Source: an uncultured bacterium (lineage in GTDB: Bacteria; Bacillota; Negativicutes; Acidaminococcales; Acidaminococcaceae). Taken from it: a stretch of 64,000 nt of DNA. The DNA is taken from contig CAJMQS010000004.1 in NCBI GenBank assembly GCA_905215645.1, positions 53,218-117,217 on the forward strand, in the 5' to 3' direction. Each line of letters opens with the position of its first letter. Positions within the stretch are counted from its first letter, which is position 1. Below, piece by piece: positions 33,472-43,019 of this stretch. A model generated the notes under the pieces. That model was given only the letters and a program-made list of their open reading frames with translations, did not search any database and had not been told where the DNA came from. The translations under genes and the position numbers were made by a program.

Positions 33472-33500
33472 ATCATACTCTGTTAGGGGAAATTTGTCAA
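33472..33500 (-). promoter_or_regulatory. copA promoter
   Basis: TTGACA and TATGAT, 17 bases apart, followed about 18 bases on by the CsoR-like palindrome. Confidence 0.85.
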
Positions 33501-33505
33501 GCAGA

Positions 33506-33554
33506 AAAGGGATTGCTGCACGTGTGAAAATCGAACACATGCAGCAATCCCTTT
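33506..33554 (-). terminator. polC terminator
   Basis: A long stem (AAAGGGATTGCTGC against GCAGCAATCCCTTT, extended inward by GTGT/ACAC). The polC stop codon overlaps its outer edge. Confidence 0.85.
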
Positions 33555-36500
33555 AAAACAGCTCGATCTGGTCCGTCTTGGGCATCCCTTCCAGGATTCC
33601 CAGTTCATCCAGGATCTCCACATTGGACGTGCTGATCTTGGCCCGGTTCCGCAGATCTTCCTGGGAAATGAAAGGTCCCTTTTTCCGGGCTTCCACGATT
33701 CCTTCTGCGGCCACGCCGCCGATGCCTCCAATGGCCCCCAGCGGGGGCAGCAGACCCTTTTCCGTCACCAGGAATTTATGGGCATCGGATTTATACAGGT
33801 CCACCTTATCGAACATGAACCCCCGTTCCAGCATTTCCACACACAGTTCCATATAGGTAGCCGTATCCTTGTCATTGACAGAGGCTTTGGTTCCCTGGGC
33901 ATTCACATTTTTGATGAACTGCTTCATGTAATCCAAGCCCTTATGGACCAGGGTATAGTCGAAATGCGGAGCCCGGACCGTGAAGTAGGCCGCGTAGAAT
34001 TCCTTGGGATGGTGCACCTTGCAGTAGGCGATCCGGTAGGCCGACAATACATAAGCCACCGCATGGGCTTTGGGGAACAGATACTGCAGGGTGGTACAGG
34101 CCTTGATGTAGAAATCCGGGATATGGGCCTTCTCAAAGGCCTCCAGCTGGTCGGGTTTGAATCCCTTCTTGTGGGCTTTCCCCTTCCGGCTCCACTCCAT
34201 GATACCGAAAGCCATGCTGGGTTCCATGCCCTTGTTGATCAGCCAGTTCATGATGTCATCCCGGGTAGAAATGGTATCTTCCGTGGGAGTCCCTGCCTTG
34301 ATCAAATCCTGGGCATTGTTCAGCCACACATCGGTACCGTGGGAATACCCGGAAATACGCAGCAGGTCAGAAAAATTCTTGGGCTTTACGTCGGAAATCA
34401 TCTGCCGGACGAACCGGGTGCCGCATTCCGGCACCCCGTAGGTGGCCACATCCGTCCCGATCTGCTCCGGGGTCACTCCCAGGGATTTGGTGGAAAGGAA
34501 CAGTTCCATGGTATCTTTGTCCCCGATGGGGATATTCCGGCAGTAATCTTCCCCCAGCATCCGGTCCAGCATCTTGATCACCGTAGGATCATCGTGGCCC
34601 AGGATATCCAGCTTGACGATCCGTTCGTCAATGGAGTGGAAGTCGTAATGGGTGGTGATGGTTCCGCAGCTGGGATCATCTGCTGGGTAGGATACAGGAG
34701 TGATGTAGTGGACATCCAGGTTCCGGGGAATGACCACGATGCCCCCAGGATGCTGGCCGGTGGTCCGTTTCACCCCGGCCAATTTGGGGATCAGCCCTTC
34801 GATGAAGGCGGTCCGCTTGGGTTCGCCCCGGGTTTCGTAGTACTTCTTGATATACCCGTAAGCGGTCTTGTCCTTGATGGTCCCCAAGGTGCCCGCCCGG
34901 AACACATTGTCCCGGCCGAACAGTTCTTCCGTGTATTTGTGGGCCCGGGGCTGGTATTCCCCGGAGAAGTTCAGGTCGATATCCGGTACCTTGTCCCCGT
35001 GGAACCCCAAGAATACGGCAAACGGGATGTTGTGCCCGTCCCGGATCATAGGAGTCCCGCATTCGGGACAGTCTTTTTCCGGCAGGTCGAACCCGGATCC
35101 CACAGAACCGTCGGTGAAGAATTCCGTATGGAAGCAGTGAGGACACCGGTAATGGGGCACCAAAGGGTTCACTTCCGTGATGTTCAGCATGGTGGCCACA
35201 AAGGAGGATCCTACGGACCCTCGGGATCCCACCATGTACCCATCGTCGTTGGATTTTTTCACCAGCAGATGGGCAATGTAGTAGAGCACCGAGAATCCGT
35301 TGCCGATGATAGAGGACAGTTCCTGTTTCAACCGGTCTTCCACGATTTTCGGCAGCTTGGGTCCGTACCATTCGTGGGCTTTGGCATAGCTGAGGGATTC
35401 CACTTTTTCCTTGGCCCCTGGAATGGTAGGCGAATACAGCTGATCCCGGTCGGGCACCGGCTTGAAATGCTCCACCTGGTCGCTGATCTTGTTGGAGTTC
35501 TCCACCACCACTTCATAGGCCCGGTCTCCCAGGTAGGAGAATTCCTCCAGCATCTCTTCCGTGGTCCGCAGGTACAGAGGCGGCTGTTCCTCGTCAGGAT
35601 AGCCCATCCCTGCCTGGAGGATTTTCCGGGCCAGGGCGTCTTCCGGATTCAGGAAGTGGACGTCGCAAGTGGCTACGGTGAGTTTCCCCAGTTCATCCCC
35701 CAGGGCCAGGATCTTTTTGTTGATGGCCTGGAGGTCTTCCACCGTTTTGATTTCCGGGAACCGGGGATCCCGGATCAGGTAGTTGTTGTTGCCGGTGGGC
35801 TGGATTTCCAGATAATCGTAATAAGAGGCGATTTCCCGGAGTTCCTCGTCCGGTACCCCGGCCAGGATGGCCCGGTACACTTCCCCGGCGGCACAGGCAG
35901 ATCCGATGATCAGCCCAGCCCGGTACTGGTCCAGGAGCCCTTTGGTGAGCCGGGGCCGTTTGGGTTTGCCTCCGAAATACTGCAAATGGGACAGGGACAC
36001 CAGCCGGTACAGGTTCCGGAGGCCTTCCACGTTTTTCGCCAGGAGGATGATGTGGTAGTTCTTCTTGTCCTCCCGGCTGTGGCAGAGATAGCCTTCCGTC
36101 CCATAGATCAGCTTCAGTTCCCAGCCGTTTTTGTCTTTCAGTGCCTTGGCTTCGTCATAGGCGAAGGGGAAAGCCTGGACCACCCCGTGGTCCGTAAGGG
36201 CCAGAGCTTTGTGGCCCCAGCGCACCGCCGTATCCACCAGTTCTTTGATGGGGGTGAGGCCGTCCATCTTGCTCATCTTGGTGTGGCAGTGGAGTTCCAC
36301 CCGCTTGGTTTCAGACCGGTCCTCCCGGCGAGTCACTGGTTCTTTCATGATTCCTTTGACATTCACCATCACCAGTTCCGAATTGGCATACTTGTCCACC
36401 GTGATGTTGCCCTGGACTTTGACCAAGGAACCTTCCGGGATCTTGGCCTGGAGGTCGGCCGCTTCCTTCTGGTTCTTCTTCAGGTCATTGCCTTCATTCC

Positions 36501-37143
36501 GTTCCCCGAAGCGGATCTTCACAAAGAGCCCTTCCGTGGCATCCGTGAGTTTGATGGTGAGCATCACGGCCCCCGTCCGCAGTTCCCGCTGATCGAAGCC
36601 CACCACGGTGCCTTCCACCACCACATTGTTCTCTTCTTCCACCACTTCTGCCATGGTCCGGGCCTTTTTGGCGATCTTCCGGCCGTAGACCACCCCGTCC
36701 TTGCTCTTCCCGGCGTCTGTGTTTCCTTGGACCGCTTCCAAGGCCTTCAGATACTCCTCACTCTGGAAGAAATCATCTTCCGGAGCCATTTCTTCTTCCG
36801 GCTCTTCCGGTTCTTCCGGCAGGGGGATCTCCTCGTCCTCCAGGCAGGGAGCGGCCACTTGGTCTGCATGCACGTTCACGAAGGTCACCTGAGCGACAGA
36901 ACAGGCAGCGGCCAGCTTTTGGGCTACCGCTGCCAGTTCCTGTTGCTCCAGAGGCGTTGCTGCTGCATCATATGAAATTTTCCAGGTATTCCTGGCCTCA
37001 TCCACTTCCACATACCGGATGGGAAAGGTTTCCACACAGTGGCGCTGTTCCGGACTCAGGTCCAGGGTCACCATGAAATCCAGGAAAACATGCCTGTTGG
37101 GTACGATTTTATAGCATGAATTCATTCCAACCTCATCATTCAT
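33553..37143 (-). CDS. polC: DNA polymerase III alpha subunit, PolC type, without the exonuclease domain
   Basis: Replicative DNA polymerase of low-G+C Firmicutes. The 1196 residues show an N-terminal domain with an acidic linker (about 100-130), an OB fold (about 172-265), the PHP domain opening with VELHCHTKMSKMDG (about 283), a zinc site CPHC..CPECG, the palm motifs VPDIDLNFSGEYQ and LDILGHDDPTV, GVKRTTGQHPGG, and the usual C-terminal QIELF clamp-binding tail. B. subtilis PolC has about 1437 residues with a DEDD exonuclease inserted in the PHP domain. Here the flanks TEGYLCHSRE and NYHIILLAKN (residues 349-370) are joined directly. The start at 37143 overlaps mgtC; the ATG at 37125 is an alternative. 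Confidence 0.96.
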   Translation of the reverse strand: MNDEVGMNSCYKIVPNRHVFLDFMVTLDLSPEQRHCVETFPIRYVEVDEARNTWKISYDAAATPLEQQELAAVAQKLAAACSVAQVTFVNVHADQVAAPCLEDEEIPLPEEPEEPEEEMAPEDDFFQSEEYLKALEAVQGNTDAGKSKDGVVYGRKIAKKARTMAEVVEEENNVVVEGTVVGFDQRELRTGAVMLTIKLTDATEGLFVKIRFGERNEGNDLKKNQKEAADLQAKIPEGSLVKVQGNITVDKYANSELVMVNVKGIMKEPVTRREDRSETKRVELHCHTKMSKMDGLTPIKELVDTAVRWGHKALALTDHGVVQAFPFAYDEAKALKDKNGWELKLIYGTEGYLCHSREDKKNYHIILLAKNVEGLRNLYRLVSLSHLQYFGGKPKRPRLTKGLLDQYRAGLIIGSACAAGEVYRAILAGVPDEELREIASYYDYLEIQPTGNNNYLIRDPRFPEIKTVEDLQAINKKILALGDELGKLTVATCDVHFLNPEDALARKILQAGMGYPDEEQPPLYLRTTEEMLEEFSYLGDRAYEVVVENSNKISDQVEHFKPVPDRDQLYSPTIPGAKEKVESLSYAKAHEWYGPKLPKIVEDRLKQELSSIIGNGFSVLYYIAHLLVKKSNDDGYMVGSRGSVGSSFVATMLNITEVNPLVPHYRCPHCFHTEFFTDGSVGSGFDLPEKDCPECGTPMIRDGHNIPFAVFLGFHGDKVPDIDLNFSGEYQPRAHKYTEELFGRDNVFRAGTLGTIKDKTAYGYIKKYYETRGEPKRTAFIEGLIPKLAGVKRTTGQHPGGIVVIPRNLDVHYITPVSYPADDPSCGTITTHYDFHSIDERIVKLDILGHDDPTVIKMLDRMLGEDYCRNIPIGDKDTMELFLSTKSLGVTPEQIGTDVATYGVPECGTRFVRQMISDVKPKNFSDLLRISGYSHGTDVWLNNAQDLIKAGTPTEDTISTRDDIMNWLINKGMEPSMAFGIMEWSRKGKAHKKGFKPDQLEAFEKAHIPDFYIKACTTLQYLFPKAHAVAYVLSAYRIAYCKVHHPKEFYAAYFTVRAPHFDYTLVHKGLDYMKQFIKNVNAQGTKASVNDKDTATYMELCVEMLERGFMFDKVDLYKSDAHKFLVTEKGLLPPLGAIGGIGGVAAEGIVEARKKGPFISQEDLRNRAKISTSNVEILDELGILEGMPKTDQIELF

Positions 37144-37813
37144 CCTGCAAGACGACTCTCTGCACCGCCTTGGTATTCTTCAGCCCGCTGATGATTTCAT
37201 TGGCATTGTAATACTTGCCGATTTTCACCGCCAGGTCCACTTCCAGCACATTCCGCTGGGGGTCGTTCCGCATGCCCAGGATCCGGGTCTTGATGTTCCG
37301 TTCCTGGAGATAGCCCATGACTTCAATCATGCTGTCCGGATTCTTGTTGACGGTCACATGGAGGTTGCAGCGGGTGGCCTTCCCTGCTGGGAGCACCTTC
37401 TTTTCCAGCCCCCGGATCAGGATCAAGGTCACCAGGGTGATCCCCGTAGCGAAAATCCCCAAGGCCAGCATACCGCAGCCTACGGTGAGGCCGATGGCCG
37501 ATACGATCCACAGGCTGGCGGCGGTGGTCAGCCCTTTCACCGTCAGCCCTTCGTGGAGGATGGTCCCAGCCCCCAGGAACCCGATGCCGCTGACCACCTG
37601 GGAAGCGATCCGGGACGGATCCCGGGCCTGAGGATGGCCGTCGATGCCATAAATGGAAACCACCATCAGGAGGGCGGATCCGGTGGCCACCAGAACATGG
37701 GTCCTGAGCCCTGCCGGCCGGTCCCCGCTGCTCCGCTCCAGCCCGATGAGGCCTCCTAGGAACGCAGCCATGAGGATCCGCAGCGTCAGCTGGGCCAACA
37801 TTCCGTTATCCAT
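37136..37813 (-). CDS. MgtC/SapB family membrane protein
   Basis: The 225 residues have about five membrane helices with the family signature LGGLIGLERSSGDRPAGLRT (about 19-38) and VVSGIGFLGAGTIL (about 73-86). A cytoplasmic ACT-like domain follows (about 145-222). Relatives support growth at low Mg2+ or modulate ATP synthase; the role here is unknown. Its stop overlaps the polC start by 8 bases, so the two share a transcript. Confidence 0.9.
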   Translation of the reverse strand: MDNGMLAQLTLRILMAAFLGGLIGLERSSGDRPAGLRTHVLVATGSALLMVVSIYGIDGHPQARDPSRIASQVVSGIGFLGAGTILHEGLTVKGLTTAASLWIVSAIGLTVGCGMLALGIFATGITLVTLILIRGLEKKVLPAGKATRCNLHVTVNKNPDSMIEVMGYLQERNIKTRILGMRNDPQRNVLEVDLAVKIGKYYNANEIISGLKNTKAVQRVVLQDE

Positions 37814-37836
37814 GCCTTTGCCTCCCTTCCTGGTTT

Positions 37837-38015
37837 GTTAACGGTCAGCTGATAACTGTCAACGGTCAGCGGTCAGCGGCCTGTGGAGGCCTGCTTGCGC
37901 AGGCTGTGAATTGTTTCTGACTGGGCTTGACAGACAGTTATTTTGTTTTAGTTCAGGACTTTGCTGTGCAAAGTTTCCTTCGGCAGCTGACCGTTGACCA
38001 TTGACCGTTGACAAC
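37837..38015. repeat. Heptamer-bounded element, about 179 bp (copy H)
   Basis: The left array has GGTCAGC and GTCAACG units (37837-37881), the right array the inverted TGACCGT, TGACCAT and TGACCGT units (37982-38015). Next to the right array lie a CTTTGC/GCAAAG hairpin, a spacer TTTCCTTC and GGC, the same order as in copies C and D. Near the left end is a GCCTGC/GCAGGC hairpin. It lies between mgtC and proS, 8 bases from the proS stop. No gene inside. Confidence 0.8.
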
Positions 38016-38023
38016 ATCAGTGA

Positions 38024-39739
38024 TTACAGCGCCTTGTCCAAAATCTCCCGGATGGCTTGGATCCAGTCTCCTTCGAAGGAGACGTCGGCCATTTCTCCAT
38101 TGCACCGGAGCTTGGTTTCCATAGCTCCTCGCTTCATGGTCTTGGGTCCGATGACGATCCGCAGCGGGCAGCCGATCAGGTCCGCATCCTTGAACTTCAC
38201 CCCAGCCCGTTCGTCCCGGTCGTCCAACAGGGTGTCGATGCCGGCGGCGTTCAGGGCATCGTGGACTTCCACAGCCTTCTGCCAGCTTTCTTCATCCTTC
38301 ACGTTCATGGCCAGCACCATCACCTGGTAGGGGGCGATGTTCTTGGGCATGATGATCCCGTCCTTGTCGTGGTGCTGTTCGATGGCGGCAGCCAGGGTCC
38401 GGCCCACGCCGATGCCGTAGCTGCCCATGACCAGGGGATGTTCCTTCCCGTCCACGTCCAGATAGGTGGCATGGAGGGCTTCACTATATTTGGTGTTCAG
38501 TTTGAACACCTGGCCCACTTCGATGCCCCGGGCTTCCTTCAGGTGTCCTTCACAGTGGGGGCATTTGTCCCCGGCCACGGCGGTGCTGATATCCACCACC
38601 TGGGTGTACACGAAATCCCGGGAGGGTTCCGCATTCACATAGTGGACGTCCTTTTCGTTGGCCCCACAGCACACATTGTGCATGTGCATTACAGAATGGT
38701 CGATGAGGATGATGGCCTTGTCTTTGTCCAAACCGATGGGTCCCATGAACCCGGGCACGGTGCCGGCTTCCCGGATCAGGTCGTCAGGCGCCATGTCCAC
38801 TTCGTTGCAGCCCACGGCGTTCACCACTTTGGTGTCGTTGACTTCCTTGTCCCCCCGGACAAAGCACAGTACCAGTTTCCCTTCATCGGTGACAAAGGCC
38901 ACAGCCTTCACGCTCTTTTCCACCGGAGCGTTCAGGAAATGGCACACCGCTTCGATGGTATTGCAGCCAGGGGTCTCCTTTTTTTCCAGAGGCAGGGCTT
39001 CTTCGGCAGGGGCTTCGATGGGAGCGCATTCCGCCTTTTCCACATCGGCGGCATAGTCACAGGTGTCGCAGTATACGATCCCGGCTTCCCCGCTGTCTGC
39101 CAAGGCCATGAATTCATGGCTGCCTTTGCCGCCGATGGCGCCGCTGTCCGCTTCCACCGGCCGGTAATCCAGGCCGCACCGGGTGAAGATCCGGCTGTAG
39201 GCATCGTATTCGTCCTGGTAGGATTTGTCCAGGCCTTCCGTATCTTTGTCAAAGGAATAGGCATCTTTCATGATGAATTCCCGGCTGCGCATGAGCCCGA
39301 ACCGGGGGCGCTTTTCGTCCCGGAACTTGCTCTGGATCTGGTACAGGGTCACAGGCAGCTGCCGGTAGGACCGGAGATCATCCCGGACCAGGGTGGTCAC
39401 CAGTTCTTCATGGGTGGGCCCCAGGCAGAAGTCCCGGCCGTGCCGGTCCTTCAGTTTGAACATTTCTGCACCGTAAGCCGGCCACCGGCCGCTTTCCTGC
39501 CAGATTTCCGCCGGCTGCACAATGGGCATCATGATTTCCTGGGCGCCGGTAGGGACCATTTCCTCCCGGATGATCTCTTCGATCTTCCGCAGGCTCCGCC
39601 AGGCCAGGGGCAGGTAAGAGTAGAGGCCGCCGGCTACTTTCCGGATGTATCCGGCCCGGAGCATCAATTTGTGGCTTTCGATGACGGCTTCTGCCGGTAC
39701 CTCTCTGAGAGTGGGTGCATACAATTGAGAAACGCGCAT
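38024..39739 (-). CDS. proS: Prolyl-tRNA synthetase, bacterial type
   Basis: Charges tRNA(Pro). The 571 residues show class II motif 2 (RPRFGLMRSREFIMKDAYSFD, about 136-156), the bacterial editing insertion between motifs 2 and 3 (about 220-400), motif 3 SYGIGVGRTLAA (about 445), and the anticodon-binding domain. It starts the chain proS-ispG-rseP-dxr-cdsA-uppS as read backwards from uppS; the spacing to ispG is 2 bases. Confidence 0.97.
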   Translation of the reverse strand: MRVSQLYAPTLREVPAEAVIESHKLMLRAGYIRKVAGGLYSYLPLAWRSLRKIEEIIREEMVPTGAQEIMMPIVQPAEIWQESGRWPAYGAEMFKLKDRHGRDFCLGPTHEELVTTLVRDDLRSYRQLPVTLYQIQSKFRDEKRPRFGLMRSREFIMKDAYSFDKDTEGLDKSYQDEYDAYSRIFTRCGLDYRPVEADSGAIGGKGSHEFMALADSGEAGIVYCDTCDYAADVEKAECAPIEAPAEEALPLEKKETPGCNTIEAVCHFLNAPVEKSVKAVAFVTDEGKLVLCFVRGDKEVNDTKVVNAVGCNEVDMAPDDLIREAGTVPGFMGPIGLDKDKAIILIDHSVMHMHNVCCGANEKDVHYVNAEPSRDFVYTQVVDISTAVAGDKCPHCEGHLKEARGIEVGQVFKLNTKYSEALHATYLDVDGKEHPLVMGSYGIGVGRTLAAAIEQHHDKDGIIMPKNIAPYQVMVLAMNVKDEESWQKAVEVHDALNAAGIDTLLDDRDERAGVKFKDADLIGCPLRIVIGPKTMKRGAMETKLRCNGEMADVSFEGDWIQAIREILDKAL

Positions 39740-39741
39740 GT

Positions 39742-40809
39742 TTACAACTTCCTTTCGTCTAATATCTTATGGATTTCTTCAAATAATTCTTTCACCAGCC
39801 GGTCTTCCGGCACTTTCCGGAGGATTTCCCCTTTCCGGAACAGCAGGCCTTCGCCTTTGCCGCCGGCAATGCCCACATCGGCTTCCCGGGCTTCTCCCGG
39901 CCCGTTCACCACGCAACCCATCACCGCCACGGTAATGGGATCCGGGATCTCTGCCAGACGGGCTTCCACCTCCCGGGCCATGTTTTCCAGGCTCACGCTG
40001 GTCCGGCCGCAGGTGGGGCAGGAGACCAGAGTAGGGCCGTGCTGGCGCAGACCCAGGGATTTCAAGATCTCGAACCCGGCATCGATTTCCGCCAAGGGAT
40101 TCCCGGTGAGGGAGACCCGGATGGTGTCCCCGATTCCCTCCGCCAGGAGGGTGCCGATACCCACGGCGCTTTTGATGAGGCCGCTGTGGATGGTGCCGGC
40201 TTCGGTGATCCCCACATGGAGAGGATAGTCACATTCCCGGGCCATCAGCCGGTAGGCCCCCAGGGTCAGAGGGACATCATGGGCCTTCAGGGAAATAACG
40301 ATATTATTATAATCCATCTCTTCCAAAATATGAATATGGCGCCAGGCAGCTTCCACCAGGGCTTCTGCCGTAGGGTGCCCGTATTTCTCCAGCAGGTCTT
40401 TGGGCAGGGATCCGGCATTCACTCCGATCCGGATGGGCACCTGCCGCTGCCGGGCGGCAGCCACCACTTTTTCCACCCGGTCCCTTCCCCCGATGTTCCC
40501 CGGATTCAGCCGCAGGGCATCTACCCCGCTTTCCAAGGCCGCCAAGGCCAGCCGGTAATCGAAATGGATATCCGCCACCAGAGGGATGGTGATCTGTTCC
40601 CGGATTGTCTTCAGGGCCTGGGCCGCTTCCAGGGTGGGGACAGCACAGCGGATGATTTCACAGCCTCGTTCTGTCAGCCGATGGATCTGGTCCACCGTAG
40701 CCGGGATATTTTCCGTTTTGGTATTGGTCATGGACTGGACGGTCACCGGATTCTCGCCTCCGATAGACACTGACCCGATGGTCACAGTCCGGCTTCTTCT
40801 TCTTTCCAT
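39742..40809 (-). CDS. ispG: 4-hydroxy-3-methylbut-2-en-1-yl diphosphate synthase
   Basis: An iron-sulfur enzyme, next to last in the MEP isoprenoid route. The 355 residues begin MERRRSRTVTIGSVSIGGEN, where PVTVQSMTNTKTENI follows as in IspG. The C-terminal cluster ligands are in CPTCGR and GCVVNGPGEA. The start at 40809 lies after GGGG; the longer frame overlaps rseP. Lies with dxr from the same pathway. Confidence 0.96.
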   Translation of the reverse strand: MERRRSRTVTIGSVSIGGENPVTVQSMTNTKTENIPATVDQIHRLTERGCEIIRCAVPTLEAAQALKTIREQITIPLVADIHFDYRLALAALESGVDALRLNPGNIGGRDRVEKVVAAARQRQVPIRIGVNAGSLPKDLLEKYGHPTAEALVEAAWRHIHILEEMDYNNIVISLKAHDVPLTLGAYRLMARECDYPLHVGITEAGTIHSGLIKSAVGIGTLLAEGIGDTIRVSLTGNPLAEIDAGFEILKSLGLRQHGPTLVSCPTCGRTSVSLENMAREVEARLAEIPDPITVAVMGCVVNGPGEAREADVGIAGGKGEGLLFRKGEILRKVPEDRLVKELFEEIHKILDERKL

Positions 40810-40825
40810 ACTTGTGGTTCCCCTC

Positions 40826-41842
40826 CTACTGCAGCAGATCATGCATGGTGGCAAAGACCGTCAGGGCGATGATGCACGCCACCCCGATCATCTGGATGAT
40901 TTCCTTGGCACGAGGAGCCAGGGCATGGCCCAAAAGTGTTTCCACCACCAACACCAGGAACTGGCCCCCGTCCAAGGCCGGGATGGGCACCAGGTTCAGC
41001 ACCGCCAAGTTCAGGCTCAGGAAGGCCATAAATTCCAAATAAGGAACGGCACCTTGGGCCGCTACATCCCCGGCCATATGGGCCACCCCGATGGGTCCGG
41101 CGATTTCTGCACTGGCTTTCCCCGTCACCATCATCCGCAGTCCGTCCACCATGGCACCGGTGATCCGGATTACAGAAAGGGCTGCCGTCTTCATGCTTTC
41201 TCCCACCGAAAGGGAGCGGTGCTCAATCCGAGGCCGGACCCCGATGAGGAACCGTTTGGATTCCCCATCATACCGGGGTTTTAGGGTCACTTCCTGCCGC
41301 TTTCCCTGCCTCTGGATCACCAATTTGCCGTCCGCCGGTCCGTTTTCCTGGACCAGGCTGTTGATTTCATTCCAGTGTTCCAAAGGCTGGCCATTGATGC
41401 TCATCAGCCGGTCTCCCACCTGGAGCCCAGCCTCCGCCCCTGGATAGCCTTCCATCAGGGACCCCACCACCGGTTCATCCACCGGCAGAGCCAGTCCTTT
41501 GACAGCAAATACCCCGAAGAAAATCAAGAAGGGCAGCAGGAAATTCATGCAGGGGCCTGCCAGGATCACCAGCATCCGAGCCCACATAGGCCGGCCGTTG
41601 AACCCTCGGGGAGTCACTGCTTCCCCCGGCTCCATCCCGGTGATCCGGTTGTAGCCCCCCAGAGGGACCAGTCGCAGGGAATACAGGGTCTCCCCCGCCT
41701 GCTTCTGGAAGACCTTAGGTCCGAAGCCGATGGAAAATTCCGTAACCTGCATCCCGGTACCTTTGGCTGCCAAGAAATGGCCCAGTTCATGGACCGTGAT
41801 CAGTACGCCAAACAAGACAATGGCCGCTAAGATGGTCAACAA
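40826..41842 (-). CDS. rseP: RIP metalloprotease RseP (site-2 protease)
   Basis: An intramembrane zinc protease. The 338 residues contain HELGHFLAAKGTG in the first helix (about 18-30), one PDZ domain (about 120-200) and the second active-site segment NLVPIPALDGGQ near 291 with the conserved NxxPxPxLDG. Usual position between dxr and ispG/proS. Confidence 0.95.
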   Translation of the reverse strand: MLTILAAIVLFGVLITVHELGHFLAAKGTGMQVTEFSIGFGPKVFQKQAGETLYSLRLVPLGGYNRITGMEPGEAVTPRGFNGRPMWARMLVILAGPCMNFLLPFLIFFGVFAVKGLALPVDEPVVGSLMEGYPGAEAGLQVGDRLMSINGQPLEHWNEINSLVQENGPADGKLVIQRQGKRQEVTLKPRYDGESKRFLIGVRPRIEHRSLSVGESMKTAALSVIRITGAMVDGLRMMVTGKASAEIAGPIGVAHMAGDVAAQGAVPYLEFMAFLSLNLAVLNLVPIPALDGGQFLVLVVETLLGHALAPRAKEIIQMIGVACIIALTVFATMHDLLQ

Positions 41843-41853
41843 TGCAAATCCTC

Positions 41854-43008
41854 CTATTGTCCCTGCTGTACGAACGCTTCCGCCCGTTCCCGGGCTTTCC
41901 GGTCCGCTTCTACGATGGTTTCATAGGAATCCACCGGGACCGGTACCGTAGCAGACAGGACTTTCTCGATCAGTTCGGCAATCCCCAGGAAGGAGATCTT
42001 TCCCTGGAGAAAAGCCGCCACGGCCACTTCGTTGGCCGCATTGAACGAACAGGGCAGAGTGCCCCCTTCTTTTCCCGCCTGGATGGCCAGGGGCAGGGCC
42101 CGGAACACGTCGGTGTCCGGTTCGTAAAAAGTCAGCGGCCCCGCCTTCACCAGATCCAGCTGATCAAAAGCCACCGGCCAGCGCTCCGGCCAGCTGAGCG
42201 CATATTGGATGGGCAGCTTCATGTCCGCCACCCCCAATTGAGCCATCACCGCTCCGTCACTGTATTCCACCAAACTGTGGACGATGCTCTGGGGATGGAT
42301 CACCGGCACGATCTTTTCATAAGGGGCAGCAAAGAGCCAGTGGGCTTCAATCACTTCCAGCCCCTTATTGGCCAGGGTGGAAGAATCAATGGTCACCTTG
42401 GTGCCCATGGTCCAAGTAGGATGGTGGAGACACTGCTCCACGGTCACCCCTTGGAGCTCTTCCCGTTTCTTTCCCCGGAAAGGTCCTCCGGAGGCCGTCA
42501 GGAGGATCCGCTTCAGATCCTTGTGGGCATTGCCCTGGAGGGACTGAAAAATGGCACTGTGTTCACTGTCCACTGGAGTCAGCTGGACCCCCGCCTGTTT
42601 CACTGCGTCCATCACCAGACTGCCGGCCGCCACCAGGGTCTCCTTGTTGGCCAGTGCAATGTCCTTCCCTGCCCGGATGGCCGCCAGGGTAGGTTTCAGA
42701 CCTGCATAGCCCACCATGGCTCCCAGCACCGTATCCGCCTCGCCGCAGGTAGCTGCGGCCATGACGCCTTCAGGACCGCTGAGGATCTCCGTGGGGCCCT
42801 GATACCGGCTGCGCAGCCGCTGGGCAGCCTCCGGATCGGAGAGAGCTGCCACCGAAGGATGGAATTTCCGGATCTGGGCTTCCAGCAGCACATCATTCTT
42901 GTGAGCAGCCAACGCCGCCACCTGGAGCCGTTCCGGATTGGCCTCTACCACATCCAAGGTCTGGGTGCCGATGGATCCTGTAGATCCCAGGATTGCGATT
43001 TTTTTCAT
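41854..43008 (-). CDS. dxr: 1-deoxy-D-xylulose 5-phosphate reductoisomerase
   Basis: First committed step of the MEP pathway, NADPH- and metal-dependent. The 384 residues carry GSTGSIG (8-14) for NADPH, ALANKETLV (about 123), the metal/substrate motif PVDSEHSAIFQ (about 145), TASGGPFRG (about 169) and HPTWTMGTKVTIDSSTLANKG. Lies between rseP and cdsA. Confidence 0.97.
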   Translation of the reverse strand: MKKIAILGSTGSIGTQTLDVVEANPERLQVAALAAHKNDVLLEAQIRKFHPSVAALSDPEAAQRLRSRYQGPTEILSGPEGVMAAATCGEADTVLGAMVGYAGLKPTLAAIRAGKDIALANKETLVAAGSLVMDAVKQAGVQLTPVDSEHSAIFQSLQGNAHKDLKRILLTASGGPFRGKKREELQGVTVEQCLHHPTWTMGTKVTIDSSTLANKGLEVIEAHWLFAAPYEKIVPVIHPQSIVHSLVEYSDGAVMAQLGVADMKLPIQYALSWPERWPVAFDQLDLVKAGPLTFYEPDTDVFRALPLAIQAGKEGGTLPCSFNAANEVAVAAFLQGKISFLGIAELIEKVLSATVPVPVDSYETIVEADRKARERAEAFVQQGQ

Positions 43009-43019
43009 ACGAACCTCCT

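Noticed and set aside
33778..36975. Very long open frame on the plus strand (over 1000 codons) opposite polC, and similar long frames opposite proS, copA, the glutamine synthetase, fabF and the lyase
   Set aside because: They mirror real minus-strand genes of high G+C content, have no recognisable domains and no ribosome sites, and are rich in His, Gln and Phe as expected for antisense shadows.
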